Source: DAOUKH01 sp965219875 (GTDB taxonomy: Bacteria > Chloroflexota > Dehalococcoidia > SHYB01). From it: a stretch of DNA of 64,000 nt. A model generated the notes under the pieces. It had not been told where the DNA came from and ran no database searches. It was given only the letters and a program-made list of their open reading frames with translations. The DNA is taken from the NCBI GenBank assembly GCA_965219875.1, contig CBDCOW010000006.1:372001-436000 (forward strand), written 5' to 3'. A program made the translations under genes and the position numbers. Positions 50,957-59,456 of this stretch are shown here, in pieces (the first letter of the stretch is position 1; each line of letters starts with the position of its first letter).

Positions 50957-51040
50957 TGCGCGCGACGAGCGCTTCGGCCCCTCCAGCCTGGTGAGGTCGA
51001 GGGGACACTGAACCGCTGTGCTCATCCCAGGGAGGCAAAA

Positions 51041-53080
51041 ATGCTCAAGCGCCACCGCAGGCTGTTTTCGTTTGTCGCCGCGCTCGGGGTCATGCTGCTG
51101 ATCGTCGCCTCGTGCGGCGGCGGCGATCCCACCGAGGCACCCCAACCCACGGCCGCGCCGCAGCCGACGACCGCGCCAGCGGCTACCGCCATGCCCGCGG
51201 CTACCTCTATGCCCGCCGCTACCTCCATGCCCGCGGCCACCTCCATGCCCGCGGCGCCCGCGGCCACCTCCGCGCCCGCGGCCACCGCCATGCCGGAGGC
51301 TACCGCCATGCCGGAGGCCACCGCCATGCCCGGGGCCACGCCCACCGCCGTACCCCCGACCCGCGCCCCCACCGCCACGCCCGTGCCGGTGCCCACCGCG
51401 GTTCCCGGCGTCGATCCCATCCGCGGCGGCACCCTCACCGCGGTCCAGCAACTGAACGCCCGCGGCCTCGATCCATTCCTGCGGATCAGCACCGGCATCG
51501 TCACCCCCATCCGCCCCATGTACGACAAGCTCATCGAGCCGAGCAAGTTCGACGGGGCGAGCGCCGTCCCCGACCTTGCGACGGAATGGTCCCTGAGCTC
51601 CGACGGGAAGGTCTACTCCTTCAAACTCCGCGAGGGCGTCACGTTCCACGACGGTTCCGCCTTTACCGCCGAAGATGTCGTCTACAGCATGGACCGGATG
51701 AAGAACGCCGAGAAGTACGAGAGTCAGACGGAAGGCGACGGCGGCGCCCCTTCAAGGCTCCGTGACCCGGGGAACGCCGCCGCCATGGCCGTCGTCGACG
51801 CGGCCGTCGCCATCGACGACACCACCGTCGAAATTCGCCTCAAGGAGTTCAGCAGCGCGTTCTTCAACCAGCTCCTCGAACTCACTCGGACGCTCTACAT
51901 CCTCCCCTCCGACGTCAGGCCAGGCGATGTCAACGAGAAGGGCAACGGTACCGGGCCCTTCCGCTTCGTCTCCTCCGAGGCGGACGTGAAGTTCGTCATG
52001 GAAGCCAGCCCCGACCATTGGAAGACCGACGCCGCGGGGCGGCAGATCCCCTACCTCGACGCCATCGAGATCTTCATCATCTCGGACACCACCGCGATCA
52101 TCGGCGCCTTCACCTCGGGCAACGTCCTCTGGCAGCGGCCCGTCGTCACCAACCGTTTGGCGGGACGAAACGCCGAGCTGACCAGCGCTATCCCCGGTTG
52201 GCAACATGCGAACATGGCGTCCACCTTGAACTCCTTGTTCTTCAACAACCGCAACCCCGCGCTCAGGGACCCCCGCGTCCGTGAGGCCATCGACATCGCC
52301 GTCGACCGGTTCGCCGTCCGTGACCTCGCCTACGGCCCGGAGACCGCCATCGTCCTCCACGGCGTCGGTATCCCCGCCGAGTTGAACGGCGCCTGGGCCC
52401 TGCCTCGACAGATGTTCGAGGGCCGCCCCGGCTACGCCGATAACCAGACCGACCGCGCCCGCGACGTCCTCGCCGCCCGTCAACTCATGAGGGCCGCCGG
52501 CTTCAGCCCCGACAATCCGCTTGAGCTGCGGTTCGTCGCCCGCCTCTCCTCCCAGGAGGCCATGCAGATCGCCATCGACTCCCTTGCCGACATCTGGGTC
52601 GTGCCCACCGGCGAGGGTCTCGTCATCCCCGGCTCGAGCGACTTCGACGAGCTGCGCACCAAGAACTGGGACGTGGGCTGGTTCTTCCTCTTCTCCGGCT
52701 CCCCCTTCCCCGGCGCCAACATGCGCCTCCAGTACGGCCCGACGTTCAACGACGAGGGGTACTTCACCGAGCACTGGGACCTCGGCCCAGTCGGTCAGCT
52801 TTGGGTAGACTTCCTCCAAGCCCGGACCTTCGACGAACAGTTGGCCATCGCCGAGGAGGTCCAGATCGACTTGCTCGAACGCCGCATCTTCGTCCCGCTC
52901 TTCCGCACCAAGCGTTTCCACTCCTGGTGGCCCTCGTTGCGCAACATGCCGCTGACCCAGTGCTGCACCGTCGCCGACGTCGTCGAAGACATGGAGCAAC
53001 TCTGGATCGACCGGGACTTCACGCCTTTCGGCAGCCAGACCGACGGCGGCTCGCCGAACTACGTCCCCGGAAGTAACTGA
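51041..53080 (+). CDS. ABC transporter substrate-binding lipoprotein (SBP family 5)
   Basis: 679 aa. A signal peptide with lipobox MLLIVASCGGG is followed by ~95 residues of low-complexity Pro/Ala/Thr/Met repeats (PAATSMPAATSMPAATSMP and variants), likely an extended, possibly glycosylated tether. The mature domain is SBP_bac_5: RGGTLTAVQQLNARGLDPFL, LATEWSLSSDGKVYSFKLRE, GVTFHDGSAFTAEDVVYSMD and ALRDPRVREAIDIAVDRFAV. It binds peptides or related solutes outside the cell. It is divergent from its cognate permease genes. Confidence 0.92.
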   Translation: MLKRHRRLFSFVAALGVMLLIVASCGGGDPTEAPQPTAAPQPTTAPAATAMPAATSMPAATSMPAATSMPAAPAATSAPAATAMPEATAMPEATAMPGATPTAVPPTRAPTATPVPVPTAVPGVDPIRGGTLTAVQQLNARGLDPFLRISTGIVTPIRPMYDKLIEPSKFDGASAVPDLATEWSLSSDGKVYSFKLREGVTFHDGSAFTAEDVVYSMDRMKNAEKYESQTEGDGGAPSRLRDPGNAAAMAVVDAAVAIDDTTVEIRLKEFSSAFFNQLLELTRTLYILPSDVRPGDVNEKGNGTGPFRFVSSEADVKFVMEASPDHWKTDAAGRQIPYLDAIEIFIISDTTAIIGAFTSGNVLWQRPVVTNRLAGRNAELTSAIPGWQHANMASTLNSLFFNNRNPALRDPRVREAIDIAVDRFAVRDLAYGPETAIVLHGVGIPAELNGAWALPRQMFEGRPGYADNQTDRARDVLAARQLMRAAGFSPDNPLELRFVARLSSQEAMQIAIDSLADIWVVPTGEGLVIPGSSDFDELRTKNWDVGWFFLFSGSPFPGANMRLQYGPTFNDEGYFTEHWDLGPVGQLWVDFLQARTFDEQLAIAEEVQIDLLERRIFVPLFRTKRFHSWWPSLRNMPLTQCCTVADVVEDMEQLWIDRDFTPFGSQTDGGSPNYVPGSN

Positions 53081-53230
53081 CCCGCCAACAGACAGACCCG
53101 CAAGGAGAGGCGGTCCCCAGGGGCCGTCTCTCTCTTTGTGGTGTGCCAAAGCGCCGCGCTTGACACGCCGCGCCCCGCGGCCTAGCGTCAAACGGGCCCG
53201 GGCTGCCGAGCAACGCCGACTCTCCCAACC

Positions 53231-54022
53231 ATGCGCCTAGGACTTGAAGACAAGACCGTCGTCATCGCCGGCGGCGGCTCGAAGCTCGGACGCTCGCTGG
53301 CCTTGCTCTACGCCGCCGAGGGCTCCCGCGTCTTCCTCTCCGACGAGGACGAGACCATGCTCGAGTCCGTCCGGCGGGACGTCGAAGGGGCCGGCCTCGC
53401 CATCACCGCCATCCACGCCGGCGCCGCCTCGCGCGCCGAGGCCCAGGGGGTCATCGACCGCGCTGTCGAGGCCACGGGACGTCTGGACATCCTCGTCACC
53501 GCCATGGCCCGCTGGGCGGGCCGCGCCTTCTTCATTGACAACGACCCTGACACCTGGACCAACCTCGTCCACAGCAACTTCGTCGCCGTGCTCAACACCA
53601 TCCACGCCGCCCTCCCGCACATGGTCCGCCAGGGATCGGGCAACATCGTCGCCATCTCATCCGAGGCGGGGCGGGTGGGCGAGTTCAAGGCCGCGGTCTA
53701 CTCCGGGGCTCGCGGTGCCGTCATCGCCGCCTGCAAGTCGATCGCCAAGGAGGTCGCCCCGCAGGGCGTGCGCGTCAACGTCGTCTGCCCCGGCGCGACG
53801 CAGCCCGAGGGCACGCACATCGAGACGCTGACCGGACCGTGGCGCGACGAGGAACGCGGGACGCCCGACTACCGCATGCAACGCGCCACGGCGCACTACC
53901 CCCTGGGACGGCTCGGCCATGGCGACGACACCGCCAACGCCGTCCTCTACCTCTCCTCCGACGCCGCCTCGTTCGTGACCGGCCAGACCCTCAGCATCAG
54001 CGGCGGCTTCACCATGCTCTAA
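53231..54022 (+). CDS. SDR-family oxidoreductase with altered catalytic lysine
   Basis: 263 aa. Rossmann start VVIAGGGSKLGRSLALLYAA with the glycine motif, LDILVTAMARWAG, a catalytic Ser in NIVAISSEAGRVG and Tyr157 in AAVYSGARGAV. The YxxxK motif reads YSGAR, so the catalytic Lys is Arg (residue 161). The C-terminus FVTGQTLSISGGFTML is typical. It may be a low-activity or divergent dehydrogenase/reductase. Its upstream neighbour is the SBP gene; no operon is obvious. Confidence 0.87.
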   Translation: MRLGLEDKTVVIAGGGSKLGRSLALLYAAEGSRVFLSDEDETMLESVRRDVEGAGLAITAIHAGAASRAEAQGVIDRAVEATGRLDILVTAMARWAGRAFFIDNDPDTWTNLVHSNFVAVLNTIHAALPHMVRQGSGNIVAISSEAGRVGEFKAAVYSGARGAVIAACKSIAKEVAPQGVRVNVVCPGATQPEGTHIETLTGPWRDEERGTPDYRMQRATAHYPLGRLGHGDDTANAVLYLSSDAASFVTGQTLSISGGFTML

Positions 54023-54067
54023 GCCCCGGACGAACGTGACGCCTCAGCCGGCGGCTGCGTAGCACGG

Positions 54068-54109
54068 TCAGTAGGGCACGAACGCAATGTAGTCAATCGC
54101 CCAGGCCAA
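54068..54109 (-). pseudogene. Fossil N-terminus of a RelE-like toxin
   Basis: A 14-codon frame from TTG 54109 reads MAWAIDYIAFVPY then stops. It overlaps the antitoxin stop in the way relE normally overlaps relB, and MAWxIxY is the usual RelE start. The rest of the toxin is gone. It is too short to prove homology. Confidence 0.35.
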
Positions 54110-54320
54110 GCTCTTTCCTTACATCCGCGGCGGCATGGACTTGTTCTTGCCCCTTGCGGATACGCTCGAGAACATCCGCGGCGAGGTAATAGTCTTCGAT
54201 GTCTTCAAGACCGCGACTAATGAGTTCGCGCAGGTAGAAGGCCTTCGTACGCCCGGTCTTCGAAGCCAAGAAGGCAAGCCGCTGCTCAGTTTCGTGTGAC
54301 AGTTGGATAGAGCCAGCCAC
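54093..54320 (-). CDS. RelB-like ribbon-helix-helix antitoxin (orphan)
   Basis: 75 aa from a GTG at 54320 behind GGGGAGACAAC. IQLSHETEQRLAFLASKTGR, TKAFYLRELISRGLEDIEDY and a C-terminal helix EQVHAAADVRKELGLGD match the DUF6290/RelB type: a DNA-binding ribbon-helix-helix followed by a toxin-binding tail. A partner toxin should start at its end, but only a 13-residue remnant remains, so it is an orphan antitoxin. It might still repress its own or related promoters. Confidence 0.75.
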   Translation of the reverse strand: MAGSIQLSHETEQRLAFLASKTGRTKAFYLRELISRGLEDIEDYYLAADVLERIRKGQEQVHAAADVRKELGLGD

Positions 54321-54359
54321 GTTGTCTCCCCTCGGCTCCAGGCCGCCCGCGCCGCGCCC

Positions 54360-55232
54360 CTACAGCTTGGCGATCACCTCGTCGCCGAACCTGTCGATGC
54401 CTTCGAGGCAGGCCGCGGCGTCTGCGTCGCGCTTGAATGGCGTCAGCTTGAGGCGCGTGACGCCGAGCTCCTTGAAGCGTTTGACCGCGTCGAGCGTGGG
54501 GGGAACGGCGGGCGTCACCGTGATGTCGAACGCCTCGCCGTCGCGCCCGTGTCGCTTCCGCAGCTCGGTCAGCCGTTCCAGGTAGGCGGGCAACTGCTCC
54601 GGCGTGTAGCCCATGCCGATCCACCCGTCGCAGAGCTGCGCCGCCCGGCGGAGCGCGACGGGCGTGTGCCCGCCGTAGAGTATCGGCGGGTGCGGCTTGC
54701 GCACCGGCTTCGGGTTCAGCTTCACCCTGCCGAAGGAGTAGTACACGCCGGTGTGCTCGACCACCTCCTCCGTCCACAGCCGCCTGAGGATGTGCAGGAT
54801 CTCTTCGGTCCGCTTGCCCCGGTTGTCGAAGTCGGTCTCGGTGGCGGCGGCCTCGTCGGGCATCCAGCCGACCCCCACGCCGAGCAGCAGGCGTCCGTTC
54901 GACAGCCAGTCCACCGTCGAGAGGCTGCGCGCCAGCAGGTGCGGATTGCGCAGGGGCACGATGTAGATGCCGGTGCCGAGACCGAGCGTCGTCGTTCCCG
55001 CCGCCAGGAAGGTGAGCATAGACGTCGGCTCCAACCAGGGCGAGTTGTTGTTGAACGGGGGCTCGCCGGTGTCGTTGTAGGGATACTGCGGCGGTATCGC
55101 CTCGGGGATAACCGGATGGTCCGGTATCCATATCGATTCAAAGCCGGCGGCCTCGGCGCGCTGGGCGATGCTCAGCGTGTCGGACGGCGGCATGGAGAAG
55201 ATCTGCAGACCCGCGGTGAGTCCAATGTGCAT
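54360..55232 (-). CDS. LLM-class flavin/F420-dependent oxidoreductase (TIGR03619-like)
   Basis: 290 aa. MHIGLTAGLQIFSMPPSDTL, AGFESIWIPDHPVIPEAIPP, GLGTGIYIVPLRNPHLLARS, NGRLLLGVGVGWMPDEAAAT and PPILYGGHTPVALRRAAQL are diagnostic of the TIGR03619-type luciferase-like group. It is probably F420-linked; the substrate is unknown. It lies divergent from a metal-dependent amidohydrolase and near acyl-CoA genes, suggesting a role in degrading organic compounds. Confidence 0.9.
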   Translation of the reverse strand: MHIGLTAGLQIFSMPPSDTLSIAQRAEAAGFESIWIPDHPVIPEAIPPQYPYNDTGEPPFNNNSPWLEPTSMLTFLAAGTTTLGLGTGIYIVPLRNPHLLARSLSTVDWLSNGRLLLGVGVGWMPDEAAATETDFDNRGKRTEEILHILRRLWTEEVVEHTGVYYSFGRVKLNPKPVRKPHPPILYGGHTPVALRRAAQLCDGWIGMGYTPEQLPAYLERLTELRKRHGRDGEAFDITVTPAVPPTLDAVKRFKELGVTRLKLTPFKRDADAAACLEGIDRFGDEVIAKL

Positions 55233-55378
55233 GGGGGCCTCCGGGCGCCGGAGCGCGGCGCGGTTTCGTAGCGCGCCCTATACTACACGCCCGCGCCCAC
55301 GGGCCAGAGGCCTCGTTGACCCTACCCACGGGCGCTCCTACAATTCCGGCATTCCGTGGGGACGCGAGGGGGCAGACG

Positions 55379-56524
55379 ATGCGGTACAACTGCATCTCGA
55401 CCGACGACCACCTGCAAGAGAAGCCCGATACTTGGACGGCGCGGATGAGCGCCGCGAAGTGGGGCGACAAGATTCCCCACGTCGTCCGCGACGCCGATGG
55501 CGGCGACACTTGGTGGATCAACGGAGAGCCCCGCGCCGTGAAGGGGCCGGGGAGCGTCCACGCCACCATGGCCGACCGCACCGCCAGCGCGGTCAACTTC
55601 GACGAGATGCCCAGCAAGGCCTACATCCCCGCCGAGCGGGTGAAGGCCATGGAAGCGGACGGCGTGGACGTGCACACCTTCTTCGCCAACGTCGCCGGCA
55701 TCGCAGGCAACACCTTCTACAACGCCGACTGGCCCGCCGACTTCCGCCTCGACTGCATCCGCGCCTACAACGACTTCCAGGTCGAGGAGTACGCCGAGCC
55801 CTACCCTGGTCGGTTCATCACGCTCGCACAGCTACCCATGTGGGACCTCGACCTCGCCGTCGCCGAGCTGCGCCGCGCCGTCGAGCGCAAGATGAACGGC
55901 ATCGCCATCGCCTTCCCCCAACAGTTCGGCTACCCCGACGTCTGCGACCCCTACTGGGATCCACTTTGGGACGCGGCCCAGGACACGAATATGTCGGTCA
56001 ACTTTCACATCGGCTCCGGCGGCGCTCAGGGCATCTCGTTCCCCGCCCCCTGGGAGGGCCACAACGCCGTCACCAAGCTCTCCGACGGCTCGACGCGCAC
56101 CATATCGGCGAACATCATGGTGATGAGCACCATCCTCTTCTCCGGCATCCTGGAACGCTTCCCTGCGCTCAAGGTCGTCTCGTCCGAGAGCGGCTTGGGC
56201 TGGGCGCCCTACCTCCTCGAAGTCGCCGACCATCAGTGGGAGGCGCAGAACCTCAAGGAGCGCGGCAGCCTGAAGATCAAGCCCAGCGACTACTTCCACC
56301 GCCAGTGCTACATCAACTTCTGGTTCGAGGCCGTCGGCCTCCGCATGCGCGACGTCATCGGCATGGACAACATCATGTGGTCGTCCGACTTCCCCCACCC
56401 GACGAGCACCTTCCCCAAGTCGCAGTGGTACATCGAGCGCGCCATCGGCAATTGGTCGGAAGCGGAGCGCCGCCAAGTTCTCGTGGACAACGCCGTCAAG
56501 GTCTTCAACCTCAACGGCGGCTAA
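55379..56524 (+). CDS. Amidohydrolase-family metal-dependent hydrolase (ACMSD-like)
   Basis: 381 aa from ATG 55379. TIM-barrel with ISTDDHLQEKPDTW (Asp/His of strand 1), MNGIAIAFPQQFGYPDVCDP, MSVNFHIGSGG with the metal-site His, KVVSSESGLGWAPYLLE and MWSSDFPHPTSTFPKSQ with the catalytic Asp. This is the amidohydrolase_2 group that includes ACMS decarboxylase and related (de)carboxylases. The substrate is unknown. It faces the second amidohydrolase convergently with an 11-bp gap. Confidence 0.9.
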   Translation: MRYNCISTDDHLQEKPDTWTARMSAAKWGDKIPHVVRDADGGDTWWINGEPRAVKGPGSVHATMADRTASAVNFDEMPSKAYIPAERVKAMEADGVDVHTFFANVAGIAGNTFYNADWPADFRLDCIRAYNDFQVEEYAEPYPGRFITLAQLPMWDLDLAVAELRRAVERKMNGIAIAFPQQFGYPDVCDPYWDPLWDAAQDTNMSVNFHIGSGGAQGISFPAPWEGHNAVTKLSDGSTRTISANIMVMSTILFSGILERFPALKVVSSESGLGWAPYLLEVADHQWEAQNLKERGSLKIKPSDYFHRQCYINFWFEAVGLRMRDVIGMDNIMWSSDFPHPTSTFPKSQWYIERAIGNWSEAERRQVLVDNAVKVFNLNGG

Positions 56525-56535
56525 GCCGCGCTCCG

Positions 56536-57624
56536 CTAGAACCCGTACAGCCCCCGCGCGTTGTCGACGAGAATGCGGGCCTGTTCGGCGGCGGGGACGT
56601 CGTCCATCAGGTAGTCGATCATCTCTTGGGAGCGGGGCCACGTGCTGTCGCCGTGCGGGTAGTCGCTCGACCACATGATCCGGTCCACGCCGATCAGGCC
56701 GCGGTTCATAACCCCCGCCTTGTCCCGCATGAACGTGAGGAAGACGTTGCGCTTGACCATCTCGCTGGGCGGCGTCTCCCGCGAGAGGTTCATCTGATAG
56801 AGATTGCGGCGCCGGTCGAAGACGTAGTCCATGCGTTCGAGGTAGTACGGCATCCACCCGATGTCGTTTTCGGCGGAGACGACGCGCAGCTTGGGGAACC
56901 GCTCGAAGACGCCGTTGAACGTCATGTGCGCCAGCGAGCGTTGGATCGTGTCCGCCTCGCAGACCCCCTCGGCGGGGCTCCGATAGAGGGTCGAGGCGCG
57001 GCGGCGCTCCGTCAGGATGTGCAGGCTCACCGGCGCGCCCGTCTCCTCGGCGGCGGCCCAGAAGGGGTCGAAGTCGGGGTGCCCGTAGTGGCGGTCCTGG
57101 TCCTGATACAGCGCGATGCTCACCCCGGGCAGCCCGATCTCCAAGCAGCGTTGCATCTCGACGATGGCGCCGGGCACGTCGTCCAAGTTGATCACGCCGA
57201 TGCCCTTGAAGCGGCCGGGGACCTCCTTGCAGAAGTCGGTGAGCCAGTCGTTGTACGCCTGGAAGCACGCGTCCTGGAGCCCCGTGTCCTCGACCGCGAA
57301 CAGGCGCAGCGTCATCGTGGGATACAAGACCTCGGCCTGCACGCCGTCGGGCTCGATCTCGGCCAGACGCGCCTTCGGGTCCCACGCCCCGCGGGGGACC
57401 TCATCCTCGCGGCCCTTGAAGCCGAGCTCCTCGCTGGGCCGCCCCGCGCTCGCGGCACCCCGCATCGAGATCAGCCGCATCCCCTCGCACATGTAGATGT
57501 CGCGGTCGTCCTCGCGGACGACGCGCGGCGCGCGGTCGCGGTACGCGGGGGCGATGTAGTCGAGCCACAGGTTGCCGGGCTCCACAATATGCGAATCAGC
57601 GGAGATGCAGGTAAATTCGGCCAC
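56536..57624 (-). CDS. Amidohydrolase-family metal-dependent hydrolase (ACMSD-like), second
   Basis: 362 aa. CISADSHIVEPGNLWLDYI, GVSIALYQDQDRHYGHPDFD, APVSLHILTERRRASTL, RVVSAENDIGWMPYYLERMD and MWSSDYPHGDSTWPRSQEM give the same active-site set as its neighbour, but the two are only distantly similar. It probably hydrolyses or decarboxylates a cyclic acid. It is downstream of the MaoC-like gene on the - strand. Confidence 0.9.
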   Translation of the reverse strand: MAEFTCISADSHIVEPGNLWLDYIAPAYRDRAPRVVREDDRDIYMCEGMRLISMRGAASAGRPSEELGFKGREDEVPRGAWDPKARLAEIEPDGVQAEVLYPTMTLRLFAVEDTGLQDACFQAYNDWLTDFCKEVPGRFKGIGVINLDDVPGAIVEMQRCLEIGLPGVSIALYQDQDRHYGHPDFDPFWAAAEETGAPVSLHILTERRRASTLYRSPAEGVCEADTIQRSLAHMTFNGVFERFPKLRVVSAENDIGWMPYYLERMDYVFDRRRNLYQMNLSRETPPSEMVKRNVFLTFMRDKAGVMNRGLIGVDRIMWSSDYPHGDSTWPRSQEMIDYLMDDVPAAEQARILVDNARGLYGF

Positions 57625-57712
57625 GGGCCGCCTCCGGGGGAAAGCGCTTCGGAATTCGACGGTAGCACCGCCCTTTCGGCGGTGTCAACGGAGGCGGAGG
57701 CGCCCGTGTGGG

Positions 57713-58147
57713 CTAGCCTAGCGGAATCTCGATGACGACGTTCCCGGTGGTGGGGATATCGCCGCCGTCCTTCTCCAACCACATGTCCATCGTCACCACG
57801 CCTACGTCCGCCTCTTGGGACTTGCCGGTGATCTTCGCCTTCACCGTCAGCCGCTCGCCCGGGATCACCATGCCGCGGTTCTGGTAGTCCAGCAACCGCA
57901 GCCGCCCCGCCTTGCCGGCCCAGTTGGCGGCGTACTGCGAGAGGAATGCGCCCTGCAAATGCCCATGCACCAGAATGCCGGGCAGGGACTCTTCGTCGAC
58001 CGAGTAGGGCGTGTCGAAATGGGTGCGGTGGGTATCCCACGTGATCGCGCTGAACATGAAGAGCTGGACTTCGCTGGGCGTCTTCACCAGCGGAGGTAAC
58101 TCCTGACCGGCCTCCAGCTCATCGAACCGCGGCGACGCATAGTTCAT
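57713..58147 (-). CDS. MaoC-like dehydratase-domain protein
   Basis: 144 aa hotdog protein. FDELEAGQELPPLVKTPSEV at the start, AITWDTHRTHFDTPYSVDEE with the Asp/His pair expected of (R)-hydratases, and GILVHGHLQGAFLSQYAANW with the following His. MaoC-like enzymes hydrate enoyl-CoA. It neighbours the acyl-CoA dehydrogenase on the opposite strand, whose enoyl-CoA product it could hydrate. It is divergent from that gene by 133 bp. Confidence 0.85.
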   Translation of the reverse strand: MNYASPRFDELEAGQELPPLVKTPSEVQLFMFSAITWDTHRTHFDTPYSVDEESLPGILVHGHLQGAFLSQYAANWAGKAGRLRLLDYQNRGMVIPGERLTVKAKITGKSQEADVGVVTMDMWLEKDGGDIPTTGNVVIEIPLG

Positions 58148-58280
58148 GGACGGCTTCCTCCCCGATAGGCGGCCTCATCTTATAACCGGGGCGCTCCGCA
58201 GGGTCAACCCGCGGGCGGTTTGCCACGCCCGCCGCGTTTGCTATGCTCCCCGCATCCGCCGCCTGATCCACGAGGACGCC

Positions 58281-59456
58281 ATGGACTTCCGCTTCACTCC
58301 CGAAGAAGACGCCTACCGGGACGAGGTTCGCCGGTTCATTGACGAGGAGATGCCCGAGGATCTCGCACTCGCGGGGGCGCAGGGCGACGCAACCGATCCC
58401 GGCCTCGCCGGTCGGGTGCGCGCGCTGCGCATGAAGATCGGCGCCCGCGGCTGGATCGCCATGTCCTGGCCCAAGGAGTACGGCGGCCAGGACCGCCCCC
58501 TCACCTACCAGGCCATCCTCCGGGAAGAGATGTCCTACGCCCGCTGCCCCGGCATCGACCCGCAGGCCTACCAGCTTGGCCCCGCCCTCATCGTCCACGG
58601 CACCGAGGCCCAGAAGCGCGAGCACATCGGACGCATCGCGAGCGGCGAGAGCCGGTGGTGCCAGGGCTTCTCCGAGCCCAACGCCGGCTCCGACCTCGCC
58701 TCCCTCCAGACCCGCGCCGAGCAGGACGGCGACGACTTCGTCATCAACGGGCAGAAGATCTGGACTTCGAGCGCCCACAACGCCGACTACATCCACCTCC
58801 TCGCCCGCACCGACCCCGACGCCCCCAAGCACCGCGGCATCTCCTACTTCCTCTTCCCCCTGAAGTCGCCGGGCGTCACCGTCAAACCGATTCGGCAGAT
58901 GGACAACGGCCAAGGCTTCAACGAGGTCTACTTCGACAACGTGCGCGTCCCCCGCGACGGCCTCTTCGGCGAGCTGCACCGCGGCTGGTACGTCGCCACC
59001 ACGACGCTCGACTTCGAGCGCTCCAACGTCGCCTCGATGGCCGGTTACCGCCGCGACTTCGACGACCTCATGGCCTACCTCGCCGGCGACGCTTTCGGGC
59101 GCACGCTCCTCGCGGGAAGCACGGTGCGCCACAAGCTCGCCGACATGGCGGTGCAGATTCAGGTCTCCCGCATGCTCTCCTACCGAGTCATCGGCATGCA
59201 GGCGAGGGGCGAGGTCCCCAACATGGAAGCCTCGCTCGCCAAGGTCTTCGCCGTCGAAGTCCGCAGCAACGTCTCCCTCGCGTCGATGGAGATCATGGGG
59301 CTCTTCGGCCAGCTCGACCCCGCGGGCGGGCGCGCCATTCCCATGGGCGGCGCCGTCGAACGCTCCTACCTCCGCTCCGCCTGCAAAGTCGGCGGCGGCA
59401 GCCAGGAGATTCAGCGAAACATCATCGCCCAGCGCGGCCTCGGCCTCCCCCGTTAG
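58281..59456 (+). CDS. Acyl-CoA dehydrogenase
   Basis: 391 aa from ATG 58281 (MDFRFTPEEDAYRDEVRRFI). Flavin motifs WCQGFSEPNAGSDLASLQTR and INGQKIWTSSAHNADYIHLL, then the C-terminal helical bundle with GGGSQEIQRNIIAQRGLGLP. The catalytic base cannot be fixed from sequence alone. It oxidises an acyl-CoA to enoyl-CoA with FAD. It overlaps the convergent exporter gene by 4 bp. Confidence 0.93.
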   Translation: MDFRFTPEEDAYRDEVRRFIDEEMPEDLALAGAQGDATDPGLAGRVRALRMKIGARGWIAMSWPKEYGGQDRPLTYQAILREEMSYARCPGIDPQAYQLGPALIVHGTEAQKREHIGRIASGESRWCQGFSEPNAGSDLASLQTRAEQDGDDFVINGQKIWTSSAHNADYIHLLARTDPDAPKHRGISYFLFPLKSPGVTVKPIRQMDNGQGFNEVYFDNVRVPRDGLFGELHRGWYVATTTLDFERSNVASMAGYRRDFDDLMAYLAGDAFGRTLLAGSTVRHKLADMAVQIQVSRMLSYRVIGMQARGEVPNMEASLAKVFAVEVRSNVSLASMEIMGLFGQLDPAGGRAIPMGGAVERSYLRSACKVGGGSQEIQRNIIAQRGLGLPR

